This document shows positions 8,352-17,656 of a DNA stretch of 64,000 bases, piece after piece. Below the pieces are notes generated by a model, which worked only from the letters and a program-made list of their open reading frames with translations, was not told the origin of the DNA and searched no databases. Position 1 is the stretch's first letter. Every line of letters begins with the position of its first letter. Both the position numbers and the translations under genes were made by a program. The stretch spans positions 3,390,001 to 3,454,000 of the forward strand of contig NZ_JASTWJ010000001.1 of NCBI RefSeq assembly GCF_030499515.1, in the 5' to 3' direction. The DNA is from Streptomyces sp. DT2A-34. Its GTDB lineage: Bacteria > Actinomycetota > Actinomycetes > Streptomycetales > Streptomycetaceae.

Positions 8352-9451
8352 AGGCACTCGTGCTGGCGGGCGGCACCGGAAGCCGGCTGCGTCCGCTCAC
8401 CCACACCATGGCCAAGCAGCTGATCCCGCTGGCCAACAAGTCAGTGATCCTGTACGGCATCGAGGCGATCGTCGCGGCCGGGATCCGCGAGATCGGCGTG
8501 GTGGTCGGTGGAGCGGCTCGTGAGCTGAGGGACGTCATCGGTGACGGATCACGGTTCGGCGCCCGGGTCACCTACCTGGTCCAGGAGGAGCCGTTGGGAC
8601 TGGCCCACGCGGTGCGGGTGGCGCGCGGCTGGCTCGGCGAAGACGACTTTCTGATGTACCTCGGGGACAACTACTTGTCGAGCGGCATCGCGGACCTCAT
8701 GGCGCAGTACCGCGCCGAGCGGCAGGTCCGGCGGGGAACGGGCTCGCCGCTGCGCCCCGCCGACGCGTGGATCCTGCTGGCCAAGGTCGCGGACCCCACG
8801 CGGTTCGGCATCGCCGAGCTGGCGGGGAACGGGACGGTTGCGCGCATGGAGGAGAAGCCGGCGGCGCCCAGCAGTGACCTGGCGGTCGTGGGCGTCTACC
8901 TCTTCACCCCCGCCGTGCACGAAGCGGTGGCGGCCATCGAGGTATCGGCACGCGGCGAGCTGGAGATCACCGATGCCGTGCAGCGGCTGATCGACTCCGG
9001 GAGGACGGTCCGCGGGTCGCTGGTGACCGGCTACTGGAAGGACACCGGCAAGGTCGACGACCTGCTGGAAGCCAACAACGCCGTACTGGAGGACGTCGAG
9101 AGGTCGGTGCACGGCGATGTGGACGAGGACAGCGAGGTCATCGGGCGGGTGCGCATCGCGAAGGGCGCGTCGATCGTCCGGTCACGCGTCGTGGGCCCCG
9201 CCGTCATCGGTGCGGACGTCCACGTGCGCGACTCGGTCATCGGCCCCTTCACCTCGGTGGCCGACGGTTGTCGGATCACGGGGAGCGCCGTGCGCTCGTC
9301 CATCCTCCTGGACGGCGTACGCATCGACGGCGCCGGCCCGGTCGAGGGCTCGCTGCTCGGGCGGCACGCATGCGTGTCGGGCCCGGGGCCGGGGCCCCGT
9401 CCACAGCGGCTGGTGCTCGGCGATCACAGCAGCATCCTGCTCGCCGGCTGA
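8348..9451 (+). CDS. rmlA: Glucose-1-phosphate thymidylyltransferase, long form
   Basis: This enzyme makes dTDP-glucose from dTTP and glucose-1-phosphate. The nucleotidyltransferase signature LVLAGGTGSRLRPLT is at the N-terminus, followed by KQLIPLANK and a YLGDN metal site. The length of 367 aa and the C-terminal hexapeptide-like repeats (left-handed beta-helix, after about residue 240) mark the StrD/long type found in antibiotic clusters, not the short primary-metabolism RmlA. GTG overlaps the malQ stop (GTGA). The product feeds the 4,6-dehydratase immediately downstream. Confidence 0.9.
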   Translation: MKALVLAGGTGSRLRPLTHTMAKQLIPLANKSVILYGIEAIVAAGIREIGVVVGGAARELRDVIGDGSRFGARVTYLVQEEPLGLAHAVRVARGWLGEDDFLMYLGDNYLSSGIADLMAQYRAERQVRRGTGSPLRPADAWILLAKVADPTRFGIAELAGNGTVARMEEKPAAPSSDLAVVGVYLFTPAVHEAVAAIEVSARGELEITDAVQRLIDSGRTVRGSLVTGYWKDTGKVDDLLEANNAVLEDVERSVHGDVDEDSEVIGRVRIAKGASIVRSRVVGPAVIGADVHVRDSVIGPFTSVADGCRITGSAVRSSILLDGVRIDGAGPVEGSLLGRHACVSGPGPGPRPQRLVLGDHSSILLAG

Positions 9452-9502
9452 CCGTGCCCGTCCTCGAAAGGACCCACCTCAGGAAGGCTTTGAGGGCACA
9501 TC

Positions 9503-10519
9503 ATGAAGATCCTCGTCACGGGAGGAGCCGGTTTCATCGGCTCGCAGTTCGTCCGTTCCCTGTGCGCCTCGGGCGAAGGCACGGACGCGCCGCCGACCAC
9601 GGTGACCGTTCTGGACGCCCTGACCTACGCGGGCAATCGCGCCAACCTCGCACCGTTGGCCGGTGATCCACGGCTTGTGTTCGTCCAGGGAGACATCCTC
9701 GACGCCGGCCTGGTCGACAAGCTCATGGCCGGCCACGACGCCGTCGTGCACTTCGCCGCCGAGTCACACGTCGACCGCTCGATCGCCGCGGGGCACGCCT
9801 TCGTCGCCACCAACGTTCTCGGGCTGCACACCTTGCTGCAGGCGGCCGTCAGGCACGGACCGCGCACCTTCGTGCACGTGTCGACCGACGAGGTGTACGG
9901 GACGATCCCGTCCGGCTCCTGGACGGAGGAGCAGCCCCTCGCGCCCAGCTCCCCCTACGCGGCGTCGAAGGCGGGCGCGGACCTCCTGGCGCTGTCGTAC
10001 CACCGGACACACGGCCTGGACGTACGGATCACCCGCTGCTCCAACAACTACGGGCCCCACCAGTTCCCGGAGAAGCTGATCCCCCGCTTCGTCACCCGTC
10101 TCCTCGACGGACACAAGGTTCCTCTCTACGGCGACGGCCACCACGTGCGGGACTGGTTGCACGTCGAAGACCACTGCCGTGCCGTCCGCCTCGTCCTGGA
10201 ACGCGGAAGGCCGGGCGAGGTCTACAACGTCGGCGGCGGCACCGAACTGTCCAACAGGAAGCTCACGCAGCGGCTGCTGGATCTGTGCGGCGCCGACTGG
10301 AGCAGCGTGGAACACGTGGCCGACCGCAAGGGCCACGACGCCCGGTACAGCGTCGACTGGTCCAAGATCCGGTGCGAGCTGGGGTACGCGCCGCGGCGCT
10401 CCTTCGCGGAGGGCCTGGCCGAGACGGTGTCGTGGTACCGCGAGAACCGCTCCTGGTGGGAGCGCCCGGATCCGTCCGGTCCCCACCCGTCCCTGTGTGC
10501 TGTGGAGAGGAACAGGTGA
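9503..10519 (+). CDS. rmlB: dTDP-glucose 4,6-dehydratase
   Basis: An extended SDR of 338 aa that turns dTDP-glucose into dTDP-4-keto-6-deoxyglucose. It has the GGAGFIGSQ NAD-binding motif, the STDEVYG segment with the catalytic Asp-Glu pair, and the YAASKAGAD YxxxK motif. CSNNYGPHQFPEKLIP is typical of RmlB. It follows rmlA after about 50 nt with GGAAGG before the ATG. No 4-aminotransferase or 3,5-epimerase is seen nearby, so the final deoxysugar depends on genes outside the window or on the keto sugar itself. Confidence 0.93.
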   Translation: MKILVTGGAGFIGSQFVRSLCASGEGTDAPPTTVTVLDALTYAGNRANLAPLAGDPRLVFVQGDILDAGLVDKLMAGHDAVVHFAAESHVDRSIAAGHAFVATNVLGLHTLLQAAVRHGPRTFVHVSTDEVYGTIPSGSWTEEQPLAPSSPYAASKAGADLLALSYHRTHGLDVRITRCSNNYGPHQFPEKLIPRFVTRLLDGHKVPLYGDGHHVRDWLHVEDHCRAVRLVLERGRPGEVYNVGGGTELSNRKLTQRLLDLCGADWSSVEHVADRKGHDARYSVDWSKIRCELGYAPRRSFAEGLAETVSWYRENRSWWERPDPSGPHPSLCAVERNR

Positions 10520-11535
10520 GCCACGTGTCCCCGCTTGTCGATTCGAGTTGCTACCACGCGGCGGTGGCTGCCCTGCTGCGCTCGGTGAACCCACAGGCCG
10601 ACCCTGTCCGGGTGCTGGGCAACAGCGCCTCGACCGGGGCCGTCCGGGACGCCGAAGGACGGCCGGTCTTCGGCGAACCGTTCGTGCAGTTCTCGGCGAT
10701 GGCCGAGCGGCGAGGTCACCGGCTGCTCGACCACCGTGTGCGCGACACCACGGAATGGCGGGCGGCGCTCGACGCCGTGGCCGAGGGCCGCACCGTCGCC
10801 ATCGCGGCCGATGCCTACCACCTCAAGCACTTCTGGCCGGGATACGGCCGCAGCCACGCCCTGCACGCCATCGTCATCAGCGAGCTGGACCCGGTGGACG
10901 GGACCGTGCACGTCCTGGATCCGGGGCAGGCCGTCTACCTCGACGACCGGCTGCCGGTGGCGGACCTGGAGGCGGCGATGTGCCGGGAGGACGCGGGACA
11001 GTCCTGGATGGAGGTGCGGCGCGAGGGGCCGGAGCAGCCGGGGACATGGGCCCCGGGGCAGCTCGCGCAGGAACTGGCCGTGGCCGCCCAGGAGTTGACC
11101 CGGGGGCGTGACGGGTACCTCGGGGGCGCCGAACTGGTGGACGGCCTGCGGAGCCGGCTGGACGACTACGTGGAACTGGTGGCCGAGCGTCCCAGGGGTG
11201 CGGAGGGCAACGAGCTGAGCTGGGGAATCGGTCAGGGGCTCGTTCTCGGCCTGTGGTGGTACCACCACGTGCTCCGCTGGTTCTCCCGCTACCTCGGGCT
11301 GCTGGCGGACGACGCGGCGCTGCCGGTCGGGCCCGAGCCGGCCGCGGGAGCGGACCGGGCCTGCCGGGACATCCTCGTGGTGCGCAACCTCCTGATGCGT
11401 CTCGGGGTGATGCCCCGGACGACGGCGCGGGCCCGCGAGTTCCGCCGCCAGATCGGCGTCCGGCTCGACAGCGCGTACGACGATCTCCACGCCGTCGCGG
11501 CACAGTTGACGTCGGCGGTGGGAGTCGCCGTATGA
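10516..11535 (+). CDS. BtrH-like acyltransferase (C39-type Cys/His/Asp fold)
   Basis: This 339-aa protein matches the butirosin BtrH N-terminal family, which transfers an aminoacyl group from an acyl carrier protein to an amine of an aminoglycoside. A Cys12-His117-Asp135 triad can be placed: SSCYHAA near the start, HALHAIVI, and VHVLDP. A helical C-terminal region (about 170-335) matches the DUF4872-like half. GTG at 10516 overlaps the rmlB stop (GTGA); GTG at 10525 is an alternative. It probably moves the ACP-bound aminoacyl chain onto the sugar product. The acceptor is not known. Confidence 0.8.
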   Translation: MSHVSPLVDSSCYHAAVAALLRSVNPQADPVRVLGNSASTGAVRDAEGRPVFGEPFVQFSAMAERRGHRLLDHRVRDTTEWRAALDAVAEGRTVAIAADAYHLKHFWPGYGRSHALHAIVISELDPVDGTVHVLDPGQAVYLDDRLPVADLEAAMCREDAGQSWMEVRREGPEQPGTWAPGQLAQELAVAAQELTRGRDGYLGGAELVDGLRSRLDDYVELVAERPRGAEGNELSWGIGQGLVLGLWWYHHVLRWFSRYLGLLADDAALPVGPEPAAGADRACRDILVVRNLLMRLGVMPRTTARAREFRRQIGVRLDSAYDDLHAVAAQLTSAVGVAV

Positions 11536-12119
11536 GAGGCGTGACCGTGCCCGTCGGTGCCGTGGCCATCGATCTCGCACCGCACCGCAACAACGTCGGC
11601 TGCGCGACCGCGGAGAAGCCCGGCGGTGAGGGATTCGACGGCTTCGGCCGCTTCCTTCCGGCGAAGATGCTGCACGACCTGGCGCCGGCGCTCGGACTGG
11701 CGGAGGACCACGGCCAGGGCGCTCCCGACAACGTGGCCTGTGAGGGACAGCTGATCCGGCTGCCGCACACCGGCGTCGTGACGGCGCTGCACGCCGTGGG
11801 TGCCGGATCCGGCGGCTCCGTCCAGGAGGTGGTCCGGCTGCGACAGGGCCCCGGCGGCGAGGGAACGGACCTCGTCATCGGGTTCAGCGACGTCCTGGCT
11901 CGGCACCCCGCTGTCGGCGAAAGCTGCTGCGCCGAGGGGGAGTTCTTCCTCGACTCCGGTGGCGAGGCGGTTCCCGGTGCCGTGCCCCGGCTGTGGCAGG
12001 TGACCGTCGGGTGCACGGGCACGCCCCGCTGCACCTGGCTGGAACTGCCGTACAACCCGGACCTGCACCTCTTCGGGCTGTGGATGTCGTTCGCCGAGCA
12101 CCGGGAGGTCGCACCGTGA
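11532..12119 (+). CDS. Unrecognised 195-aa protein, possibly a beta-sandwich carbohydrate-binding domain
   Basis: No catalytic signature is recognised. The sequence has VAIDLAPHRNNVG at the start, FDGFGRFLPA, then CEGQLIRLP, LHAVGAGSGG and finally WLELPYNPDLHLFGLWM. This run of short strands with aromatic and glycine turns looks like the beta-sandwich modules attached to some alpha-L-fucosidases and related glycoside hydrolases. ATG overlaps the upstream stop (ATGA), and its own stop overlaps the next gene's GTG. It is therefore firmly embedded in the operon, between the acyltransferase and the starch-synthase-like gene. A substrate-binding helper role is a guess. Confidence 0.6.
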   Translation: MRGVTVPVGAVAIDLAPHRNNVGCATAEKPGGEGFDGFGRFLPAKMLHDLAPALGLAEDHGQGAPDNVACEGQLIRLPHTGVVTALHAVGAGSGGSVQEVVRLRQGPGGEGTDLVIGFSDVLARHPAVGESCCAEGEFFLDSGGEAVPGAVPRLWQVTVGCTGTPRCTWLELPYNPDLHLFGLWMSFAEHREVAP

Positions 12120-13564
12120 GATGCCTCTATCTGTGCCAGGAGCTGGCACCGTATTTCGTGGAGGGCGGTCTCGGCCAGGCCGCGCGGGCGCTGCCGGAAC
12201 TCCTGCACCGCCACCACGGCCTGGACCACACTCTGCTGATCCCCTATTATCCGCGGCTCGTCGACGAGCAGGGCCTGCGCACGGAGACGGTCGCCCGACT
12301 CCCCGCCGTGACGGCCGGCGACGCGGCAACGGTGGAGCGGCTGGTCGGCCACGACGGTTCCTGCGAGGTCTTCCTGCTGCGGTCCGACCGCTGGTACGAC
12401 CGGGAAGGCATCTACCGCGACGACCGGTACGTGGAGTTCCCGGACGCCGCCGCACGGGCCGCCTTCTACGGAAGAGCGGCAGCACAGTGGGTACGCGGAT
12501 CCGGGCGGTCCTACGATCTGGTCCACGGCAACGACTGGCAGTCCGGACCGGCTCTGGCGCACCTGCGCCATCTGCGGGGCGGGCGAGGACGGCCCGCTCT
12601 GCTGATGAACGTGCACAACGGCGAGTACCGGGGCGATGTGTCCCCGCGGCAGGTGGCGCGGCTGGGCCTGCCGGAGGAGTTCGCCGCACGGCTCCTCGAC
12701 AAGGCGCAGGGCAGTCCGAGCCTGTTGCTGGCCGGCCTGCTGGCAGCGGACGCGGCCACGACGGGGAGCCCCGGCTACGCCCGCGAGCTCGCCGAGGCGT
12801 TCGCGGGCACGGCGCTCGGTGACGCGCTGGAGCCGCTGCGCATGGAAGGCATCGTGGCCGGCGTGGACCGCAGGGTCTGGGACCCGGCTTCCCCCGGCTC
12901 TCTCGCTGTTGCGTACGACGGCCGTGAGGTGGCGGAGGGCAAGCAGGCCAACAAGCGTCTGCTGCAATGCCGTACGGGCCTGGACGCCGATCCGCACATC
13001 CCCTTGTTCGCGGTCTGCGCCCGGCTCGTCCCCGACAAGGGCATCGATCTCGTATGCGCCGCCCTCGGCCCGCTCCTCACCAGCGGGCGCGCGCAGTTGG
13101 CCGTCGTCGGAACAGGCGACGCCGAGTACCTCAAGGTTCTCGCGGACCTCCAGCATCACGCTCCGCGGGCCGTCCACCACACCCCGCGCTTCGACCAGGA
13201 GCACGCCTCCCTGGTCTACGCGGGCGCCGACTTCACGCTCATGCCGTCGCGCGTCGAGCCGTGTGGCCTCAACCAGTTGATCGCCATGGCCTACGGCACC
13301 ATCCCGCTGGTCAGCACGGTCGGCGGCCTACGGGACACAGTGACCGACCTGCGGGACGACCCGACGAAGGGCACAGGGTTCCACTTCGCGGCGCTCACCT
13401 CGGACGCGGTCGGGCACACCGTGGACCACGCGGTGAGGTGGCTGGCCGAACACCCCGGCGAGGTGGCCCGGACCCGGCGGCGGGCGATGTCCCACGACTG
13501 GTCCTGGGAGCGTACGGCCCGGCAGACCGCGCGACTCTACGAACGCGTGGTGGCGGGTGGCTGA
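12116..13564 (+). CDS. Glycogen/starch synthase-like glycosyltransferase (GT5)
   Basis: This 482-aa GT-B protein has the GT5 layout: an N-terminal ELAPYFVEGGLGQAARALP segment, a central ARLVPDKGIDLV, and a C-terminal MPSRVEPCGLNQLIAMAYG with the catalytic-site glutamate. In true glycogen synthases the N-terminal motif is KxGGL, and its Lys binds ADP-glucose. Here that position is Glu16 (EGGL), so the donor or mechanism may differ. Acarbose-type clusters use related proteins for atypical sugar or pseudo-sugar coupling (from memory). GTG overlaps the preceding stop. Confidence 0.85.
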   Translation: MRCLYLCQELAPYFVEGGLGQAARALPELLHRHHGLDHTLLIPYYPRLVDEQGLRTETVARLPAVTAGDAATVERLVGHDGSCEVFLLRSDRWYDREGIYRDDRYVEFPDAAARAAFYGRAAAQWVRGSGRSYDLVHGNDWQSGPALAHLRHLRGGRGRPALLMNVHNGEYRGDVSPRQVARLGLPEEFAARLLDKAQGSPSLLLAGLLAADAATTGSPGYARELAEAFAGTALGDALEPLRMEGIVAGVDRRVWDPASPGSLAVAYDGREVAEGKQANKRLLQCRTGLDADPHIPLFAVCARLVPDKGIDLVCAALGPLLTSGRAQLAVVGTGDAEYLKVLADLQHHAPRAVHHTPRFDQEHASLVYAGADFTLMPSRVEPCGLNQLIAMAYGTIPLVSTVGGLRDTVTDLRDDPTKGTGFHFAALTSDAVGHTVDHAVRWLAEHPGEVARTRRRAMSHDWSWERTARQTARLYERVVAGG

Positions 13565-13627
13565 CCGGCTGCACCGCACCACGCACCCCATCACCGGCAC
13601 CCTTCTCTCCGCGGACGGACGACGAAC

Positions 13628-14248
13628 ATGGACAGCACCCATCAGCGCACCGCCCACATGTACGGCTACCTGACGGGCATACGGCGGGCGGTCGATGAGC
13701 TCTCTCTCACCGAACTCCTCGGCGTGGCAGAGCTGTTGGAGGAGGTGTACCTCTCCGGACGGACCGTCTTCACCTGCGGGAACGGCGGGAGCGCGGCCAC
13801 GGCATCGCACTTCGCGGTCGATCTGGCGAAGAACACCCGGCGGCCCGGTGCCGCGCCGATGCGCGTGTACTCACTCGTCGACCACGTGCCGGCGATCACC
13901 GCGTGGGCCAACGACGTCGGATACGAGTCGGTCTTCAGCGGTCAGCTCTCGGGACTGGCGGAAGAGGGCGATGTCCTCGTCGGCATCACCACCAGCGGCA
14001 ACTCCCCCAATGTGCTGGAGGCACTGCGGCTCGCCCGTGAACTCGGTGTCCGGACCGTGGGACTGCTCGGCCCGGTCGCCGACAAGGCCGTCGCCCTGAG
14101 CGACCGCTACGTGAAGGCCCGCGTCGGCTCGATCGAGGAGCAGGAGGACATCCACATGATGATCGCGCACATTCTGACCCGGCACATGCGCGACTTCGTC
14201 ACGGCGCGCCCCACCGAGCCCGCCCTCACCGCGGGAAGAGTCCGTTGA
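13628..14248 (+). CDS. gmhA: Sedoheptulose-7-phosphate isomerase
   Basis: A 206-aa SIS-domain protein that converts sedoheptulose-7-phosphate to D-glycero-D-manno-heptose-7-phosphate, the first step to NDP-heptose. The phosphosugar-binding signatures are clear: CGNGGSAATASHFAVDL and TTSGNSPNVLEAL. The EEQEDIHMMIAHIL helix holds the His and Glu that bind metal and substrate in GmhA. It starts a sub-block with a GalT-like gene and a heptose kinase, whose starts overlap the preceding stops. GmhA is rare in Gram-positive core metabolism, so its presence points to heptose in the cluster product. Confidence 0.92.
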   Translation: MDSTHQRTAHMYGYLTGIRRAVDELSLTELLGVAELLEEVYLSGRTVFTCGNGGSAATASHFAVDLAKNTRRPGAAPMRVYSLVDHVPAITAWANDVGYESVFSGQLSGLAEEGDVLVGITTSGNSPNVLEALRLARELGVRTVGLLGPVADKAVALSDRYVKARVGSIEEQEDIHMMIAHILTRHMRDFVTARPTEPALTAGRVR

Positions 14249-15333
14249 CCCCCGTGCACCGCACCAGCGCGACGCTGACGGACGGACGGCACATCCACTA
14301 CTACGACGAGCAGCCGGGGCGTACCCGAGCGGACGTACGCCACGCGCCCGTGCCGACGCCGGTCCCCTCCTCGTCACTGCGTCGCGATCCGACGACGCGC
14401 GAGTGGATTCTGATGGCGCCGCACCGACGCGGACGGTCGGCCGCCGGTCCGCACTGCCCCCTGTGCACCGACGCGCCCCCCGAGGCGGCGGAAGTACCGG
14501 GAGGCGCTTACGACGTGGCGGTTTTCGACAACCGTTTCCCCGCTCTCGGCGGCCCGCACCCGACCGGGCCGGCGGACGGCTCCGGGCTGCTCGCCAGTGC
14601 CCCGGCACCGGGACGCTGCGAGGTGATCTCGTACAGCAGTGACCACGCCACCCCACTGGCCCGGCTGCCGCTGTCCCGGGTCCGCACCGTGGTGGACGCG
14701 TGGGCGGACCGCACGCGGGAGCTCAACCGGGTCGACGGGGTGGAGCAGGTCGTGTGCTTCGAGAACAGGGGCGCGCAGGTCGGGGCCAGTCTGGACCATC
14801 CCCACGGGCAGATATACGCCTACCCGTGGGTTCCCGACCGGTTCCGGCGCATGCAGGAGACGGCGCGGCAGGAGCGTGCGCGCGGAGAGGGCTGTGTGTT
14901 CTGCAGGGTCCTGGAAGCCGAGGAACACGAGGGAAGCCGCGTCGTGGCGCGCTCTGCCCGATGGACGGCGTTCGTGCCGTTCGCGGCCCGGTGGCCGTTC
15001 GAGGTGCACCTCTACGCACGACGGCACGTACCGGACCTCTCCGCGCTCCAGGAGGAAGAACGCGACGACCTCTGCGACATCTACCGCTCCGTGCTGCGAC
15101 GCTTCGAGACGGTGGCCGACCGGCCGTTGCCGTACATGGCGGTGTGGGTTCAGGCACCGGCCCGCCACGACCGTGAGCTGGCCCATCTGCGGGCACAGGT
15201 GTTCTCCGACCACTGGGACTCCGGGTCGGTCAAACGGATGGCCGCCGGTGAGCTGGGAGCGGGAGCCTTCGTGAGCGAGACGGACCCCGAGCGAGCGGCT
15301 GAGGCGCTCAGGCGGGCACCGGTGACGGCATGA
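14245..15333 (+). CDS. Galactose-1-phosphate uridylyltransferase family protein
   Basis: This 362-aa HIT-superfamily nucleotidyltransferase has the GalT active site DHPHGQIYAYPW, where the second His (His187) is the nucleotidylated residue. A CPLC zinc-type pair lies near residue 73, and a second CVFC pair after the active site. GalT normally swaps UMP between UDP-glucose and galactose-1-phosphate. Between gmhA and the heptose kinase it probably activates heptose-1-phosphate instead. No HddC- or HldE-type nucleotidyltransferase is seen. The start is TTG overlapping the gmhA stop (TTGA); GTG at 14254 is an alternative. Confidence 0.85.
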   Translation: MTPVHRTSATLTDGRHIHYYDEQPGRTRADVRHAPVPTPVPSSSLRRDPTTREWILMAPHRRGRSAAGPHCPLCTDAPPEAAEVPGGAYDVAVFDNRFPALGGPHPTGPADGSGLLASAPAPGRCEVISYSSDHATPLARLPLSRVRTVVDAWADRTRELNRVDGVEQVVCFENRGAQVGASLDHPHGQIYAYPWVPDRFRRMQETARQERARGEGCVFCRVLEAEEHEGSRVVARSARWTAFVPFAARWPFEVHLYARRHVPDLSALQEEERDDLCDIYRSVLRRFETVADRPLPYMAVWVQAPARHDRELAHLRAQVFSDHWDSGSVKRMAAGELGAGAFVSETDPERAAEALRRAPVTA

Positions 15334-16325
15334 GCGCGGACACGGGCATGTGGGTGAGCAGCGCCCCCCTGCGCATATCGCTCGCCGGCGGAGGCACCGA
15401 CCTGCCCGGCTACGCCCTCCGCTTCGGGGGGACGGTACTCGGGGCCGGCACGGATCTGCGGGTCACGGTCATGGGCAGGCGGGCCCGCAGATCGACCGGG
15501 ATCCGGGTGTGCCTGGACTCCTGCGGCCACGCGGAGTCGGCTCAGGAGCTGGCCAATCCCTTCGCCCGGGAGGCGATGCTCCGCCACTGGGACGGTACTC
15601 CCCTGGATCTCTTCTCCACGGGGGACGTGCCGGGAGCCACCGGCATGGGCAGCTCGGCCGCGTTCTGCGTCTCCCTGGTCGCCGGGCTGTCCACAAAACC
15701 GCTGGACGCGTGCTCGCTCGCGAGGGCGGCCAGCGACATCGAGATCGACGGCCTTGGACGGCCCGTGGGCCGACAGGACCACTATCTCTCGGCCCTGGGC
15801 GGATTCCGGCTGCTGCACTTCCACCGGGACGGCACCGTGGAAGTGGAGGACGTCGCGGTGCCGGCCGGGTTCAAGCACCGACTCGGCGAAGAGCTTCTGC
15901 TCTTCCACACCGGGACCAGCCGCGACGCCGGCGAGATCCTCAGCGACCAGGCCGGTGGCACGGAGAGGGGCGACAGGGACACCACGCACCGGTTGCACGA
16001 GATCAAGGAGCTCACCGCTCCCCTCAAAGACGCCCTTGTACAGGGGCGGTTGACCGAGGTGGGGCGTCTTCTCGGACGCCACTGGGAACTCAAACGCGGC
16101 CTCGGCGCCCGTGTGTCCCTGCCACGGGTCGACCGTGCTTACGAGGACGCCCTCGCCGTCGGTGCCACGGGGGGCAAGCTGCTCGGGGCGGGCGGGGGCG
16201 GGTTTCTGCTCCTGCACGTTCCCCTCGACCGACAGCATCCGGTGCGCGAAGTCCTGACCGCGCACGGCATGCGGGAGCAGCCGTTCGCCTTCGACACACG
16301 CGGAGCCGTCCTGCACACCCTCTGA
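15330..16325 (+). CDS. hddA: D-glycero-alpha-D-manno-heptose-7-phosphate kinase-like GHMP kinase
   Basis: This 331-aa GHMP kinase phosphorylates C1 of heptose-7-phosphate to give the alpha-1,7-bisphosphate. It begins with APLRISLAGGGTDLP, diagnostic of the HddA branch. The ATP-binding GATGMGSSAAFCVSL loop and the C-terminal GGKLLGAGGGGFLL glycine motif are intact. ATG overlaps the GalT-like stop. The alpha anomer made by HddA leads to GDP-heptose in classical pathways, whereas HldE gives ADP-beta-heptose. Here the nucleotide is left open because the activating enzyme is GalT-like. Confidence 0.9.
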   Translation: MSADTGMWVSSAPLRISLAGGGTDLPGYALRFGGTVLGAGTDLRVTVMGRRARRSTGIRVCLDSCGHAESAQELANPFAREAMLRHWDGTPLDLFSTGDVPGATGMGSSAAFCVSLVAGLSTKPLDACSLARAASDIEIDGLGRPVGRQDHYLSALGGFRLLHFHRDGTVEVEDVAVPAGFKHRLGEELLLFHTGTSRDAGEILSDQAGGTERGDRDTTHRLHEIKELTAPLKDALVQGRLTEVGRLLGRHWELKRGLGARVSLPRVDRAYEDALAVGATGGKLLGAGGGGFLLLHVPLDRQHPVREVLTAHGMREQPFAFDTRGAVLHTL

Positions 16326-16398
16326 GCCCTGCTCCGGCAGATCCTCCGCCATCCCCGGGCCGTTTCCCGGCCCTCATAACCCTGGAGAGTCGTTTCCG

Positions 16399-17646
16399 TT
16401 GTCCCTCTTGTCCCCATACCGCAACTTGTTCTCCCGCAAGGGGAGTTTCTCCTTCACCGCAGCCGGCTTCCTGGCCCGGTTGCCGCTGTCCATGTACGGC
16501 ATCAGCACCGTGGTGATGATCGCGACCGTGCGCGACTCGTACGCGCTCGCCGGACTGGTCGCAGGGACCAGTCTCCTCGCCGCCGTGCTGGTCGTGCCGA
16601 GGATCAGCCGTCTGATCGACCGTCATGGACAAAGTCGCGTGGCCGTTCCGGCCACCGTGTTCTCGGTGGTCTTCTCCGTGCTGCAGGTGGCCTGTGTGCG
16701 GTACGGAGCTCCGGACTGGACGCTCTTCGCCACCGCTGTCCTGTCGGCGACCGCGCCCAACGTGGGAGGTATGGTCCGGGCGCGCTGGGCGGAAGCCCTC
16801 AAGGACGAACCCGACGCCATGCACACGGCGAACGCGCTGGAACAGGTCCTCGACGAGGTGGGTTTCATCGCCGGCCCGATCCTGTCCGTCGCCCTGTGCA
16901 CGACGCTCTTTCCCGAAGCGGGAGTCCTGGGGGCGAGCGCCCTGACTCTGGGCGGCACACTGCTGCTCACCGCGCAGCGCAGGACGGAGCCGCCGGTCCA
17001 CGAGCCGGACGCCGGTCAGGCGTCCTCGCCGCTGCGCAACCGAGGGCTTCAGATCATGATCCTCACCTTCCTCCTCACCGGAGCGATCTTCGGGTCCGCC
17101 GAACTCGTCACGGTCGCGTACACCGAGGCTCTCGGCCACGCCTCGTCGTCGGGGTGGGCGCTCGCCCTGCTGGCCCTCGGCTCGGCCGTCGCCGGGCTCG
17201 CCTTCGGCGCGCTCACCGTCACGGTCCGGCAGACCACGCAGTTCCTGATCGGAGTGGCCGCGATGGCGGCACTGATGCTGCCGCTGCTGCTGGCCGACGG
17301 ACTGCCGTCGCTCGCGATACTGATGTTCGTCGCCGGCATGGCGACGGCACCCACGATGATCACGGGCATGACATTGGTCCAGCAGCTGGTGCCGGCGGCG
17401 CAGATCAACGAGGGCATGGCGCTGGCCGTGACGGGCTTGCTGGGCGGTAACGCCCTGGGGTCGGCCGTGGCCGGTCGTGTCGTCGAGTGGCAGGGCGCCG
17501 AGACGGGTTACTGGATTCCCTGCGGTGCCGCCGTCCTGGCGCTGGTGGCCGTCCTGGCCGGGATGAGGACGCTGACCCGCCAAGTGGCGGCGAGCACGGG
17601 CGGCACCGAAGGCGCCGAGGAACGGCAGGCCATGGAACAGCGCTGA
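16399..17646 (+). CDS. MFS transporter, probable product exporter
   Basis: A 415-aa protein with about twelve hydrophobic segments and the major-facilitator two-bundle layout. The loop RISRLIDRHGQSRV after the second segment matches the MFS motif A position. It lies at the end of the heptose block and is the only transporter in the cluster, so export of the product or self-resistance is likely. The start is TTG with GGAG upstream. A convergent hairpin at 17657-17683 follows. Confidence 0.85.
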   Translation: MSLLSPYRNLFSRKGSFSFTAAGFLARLPLSMYGISTVVMIATVRDSYALAGLVAGTSLLAAVLVVPRISRLIDRHGQSRVAVPATVFSVVFSVLQVACVRYGAPDWTLFATAVLSATAPNVGGMVRARWAEALKDEPDAMHTANALEQVLDEVGFIAGPILSVALCTTLFPEAGVLGASALTLGGTLLLTAQRRTEPPVHEPDAGQASSPLRNRGLQIMILTFLLTGAIFGSAELVTVAYTEALGHASSSGWALALLALGSAVAGLAFGALTVTVRQTTQFLIGVAAMAALMLPLLLADGLPSLAILMFVAGMATAPTMITGMTLVQQLVPAAQINEGMALAVTGLLGGNALGSAVAGRVVEWQGAETGYWIPCGAAVLALVAVLAGMRTLTRQVAASTGGTEGAEERQAMEQR

Positions 17647-17656
17647 GGAGCGGGTG

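Noticed and set aside
6426..8357. Long leftward open frame opposite malQ
   Set aside because: It is a codon-bias shadow of malQ; GH77 motifs are on the plus strand.
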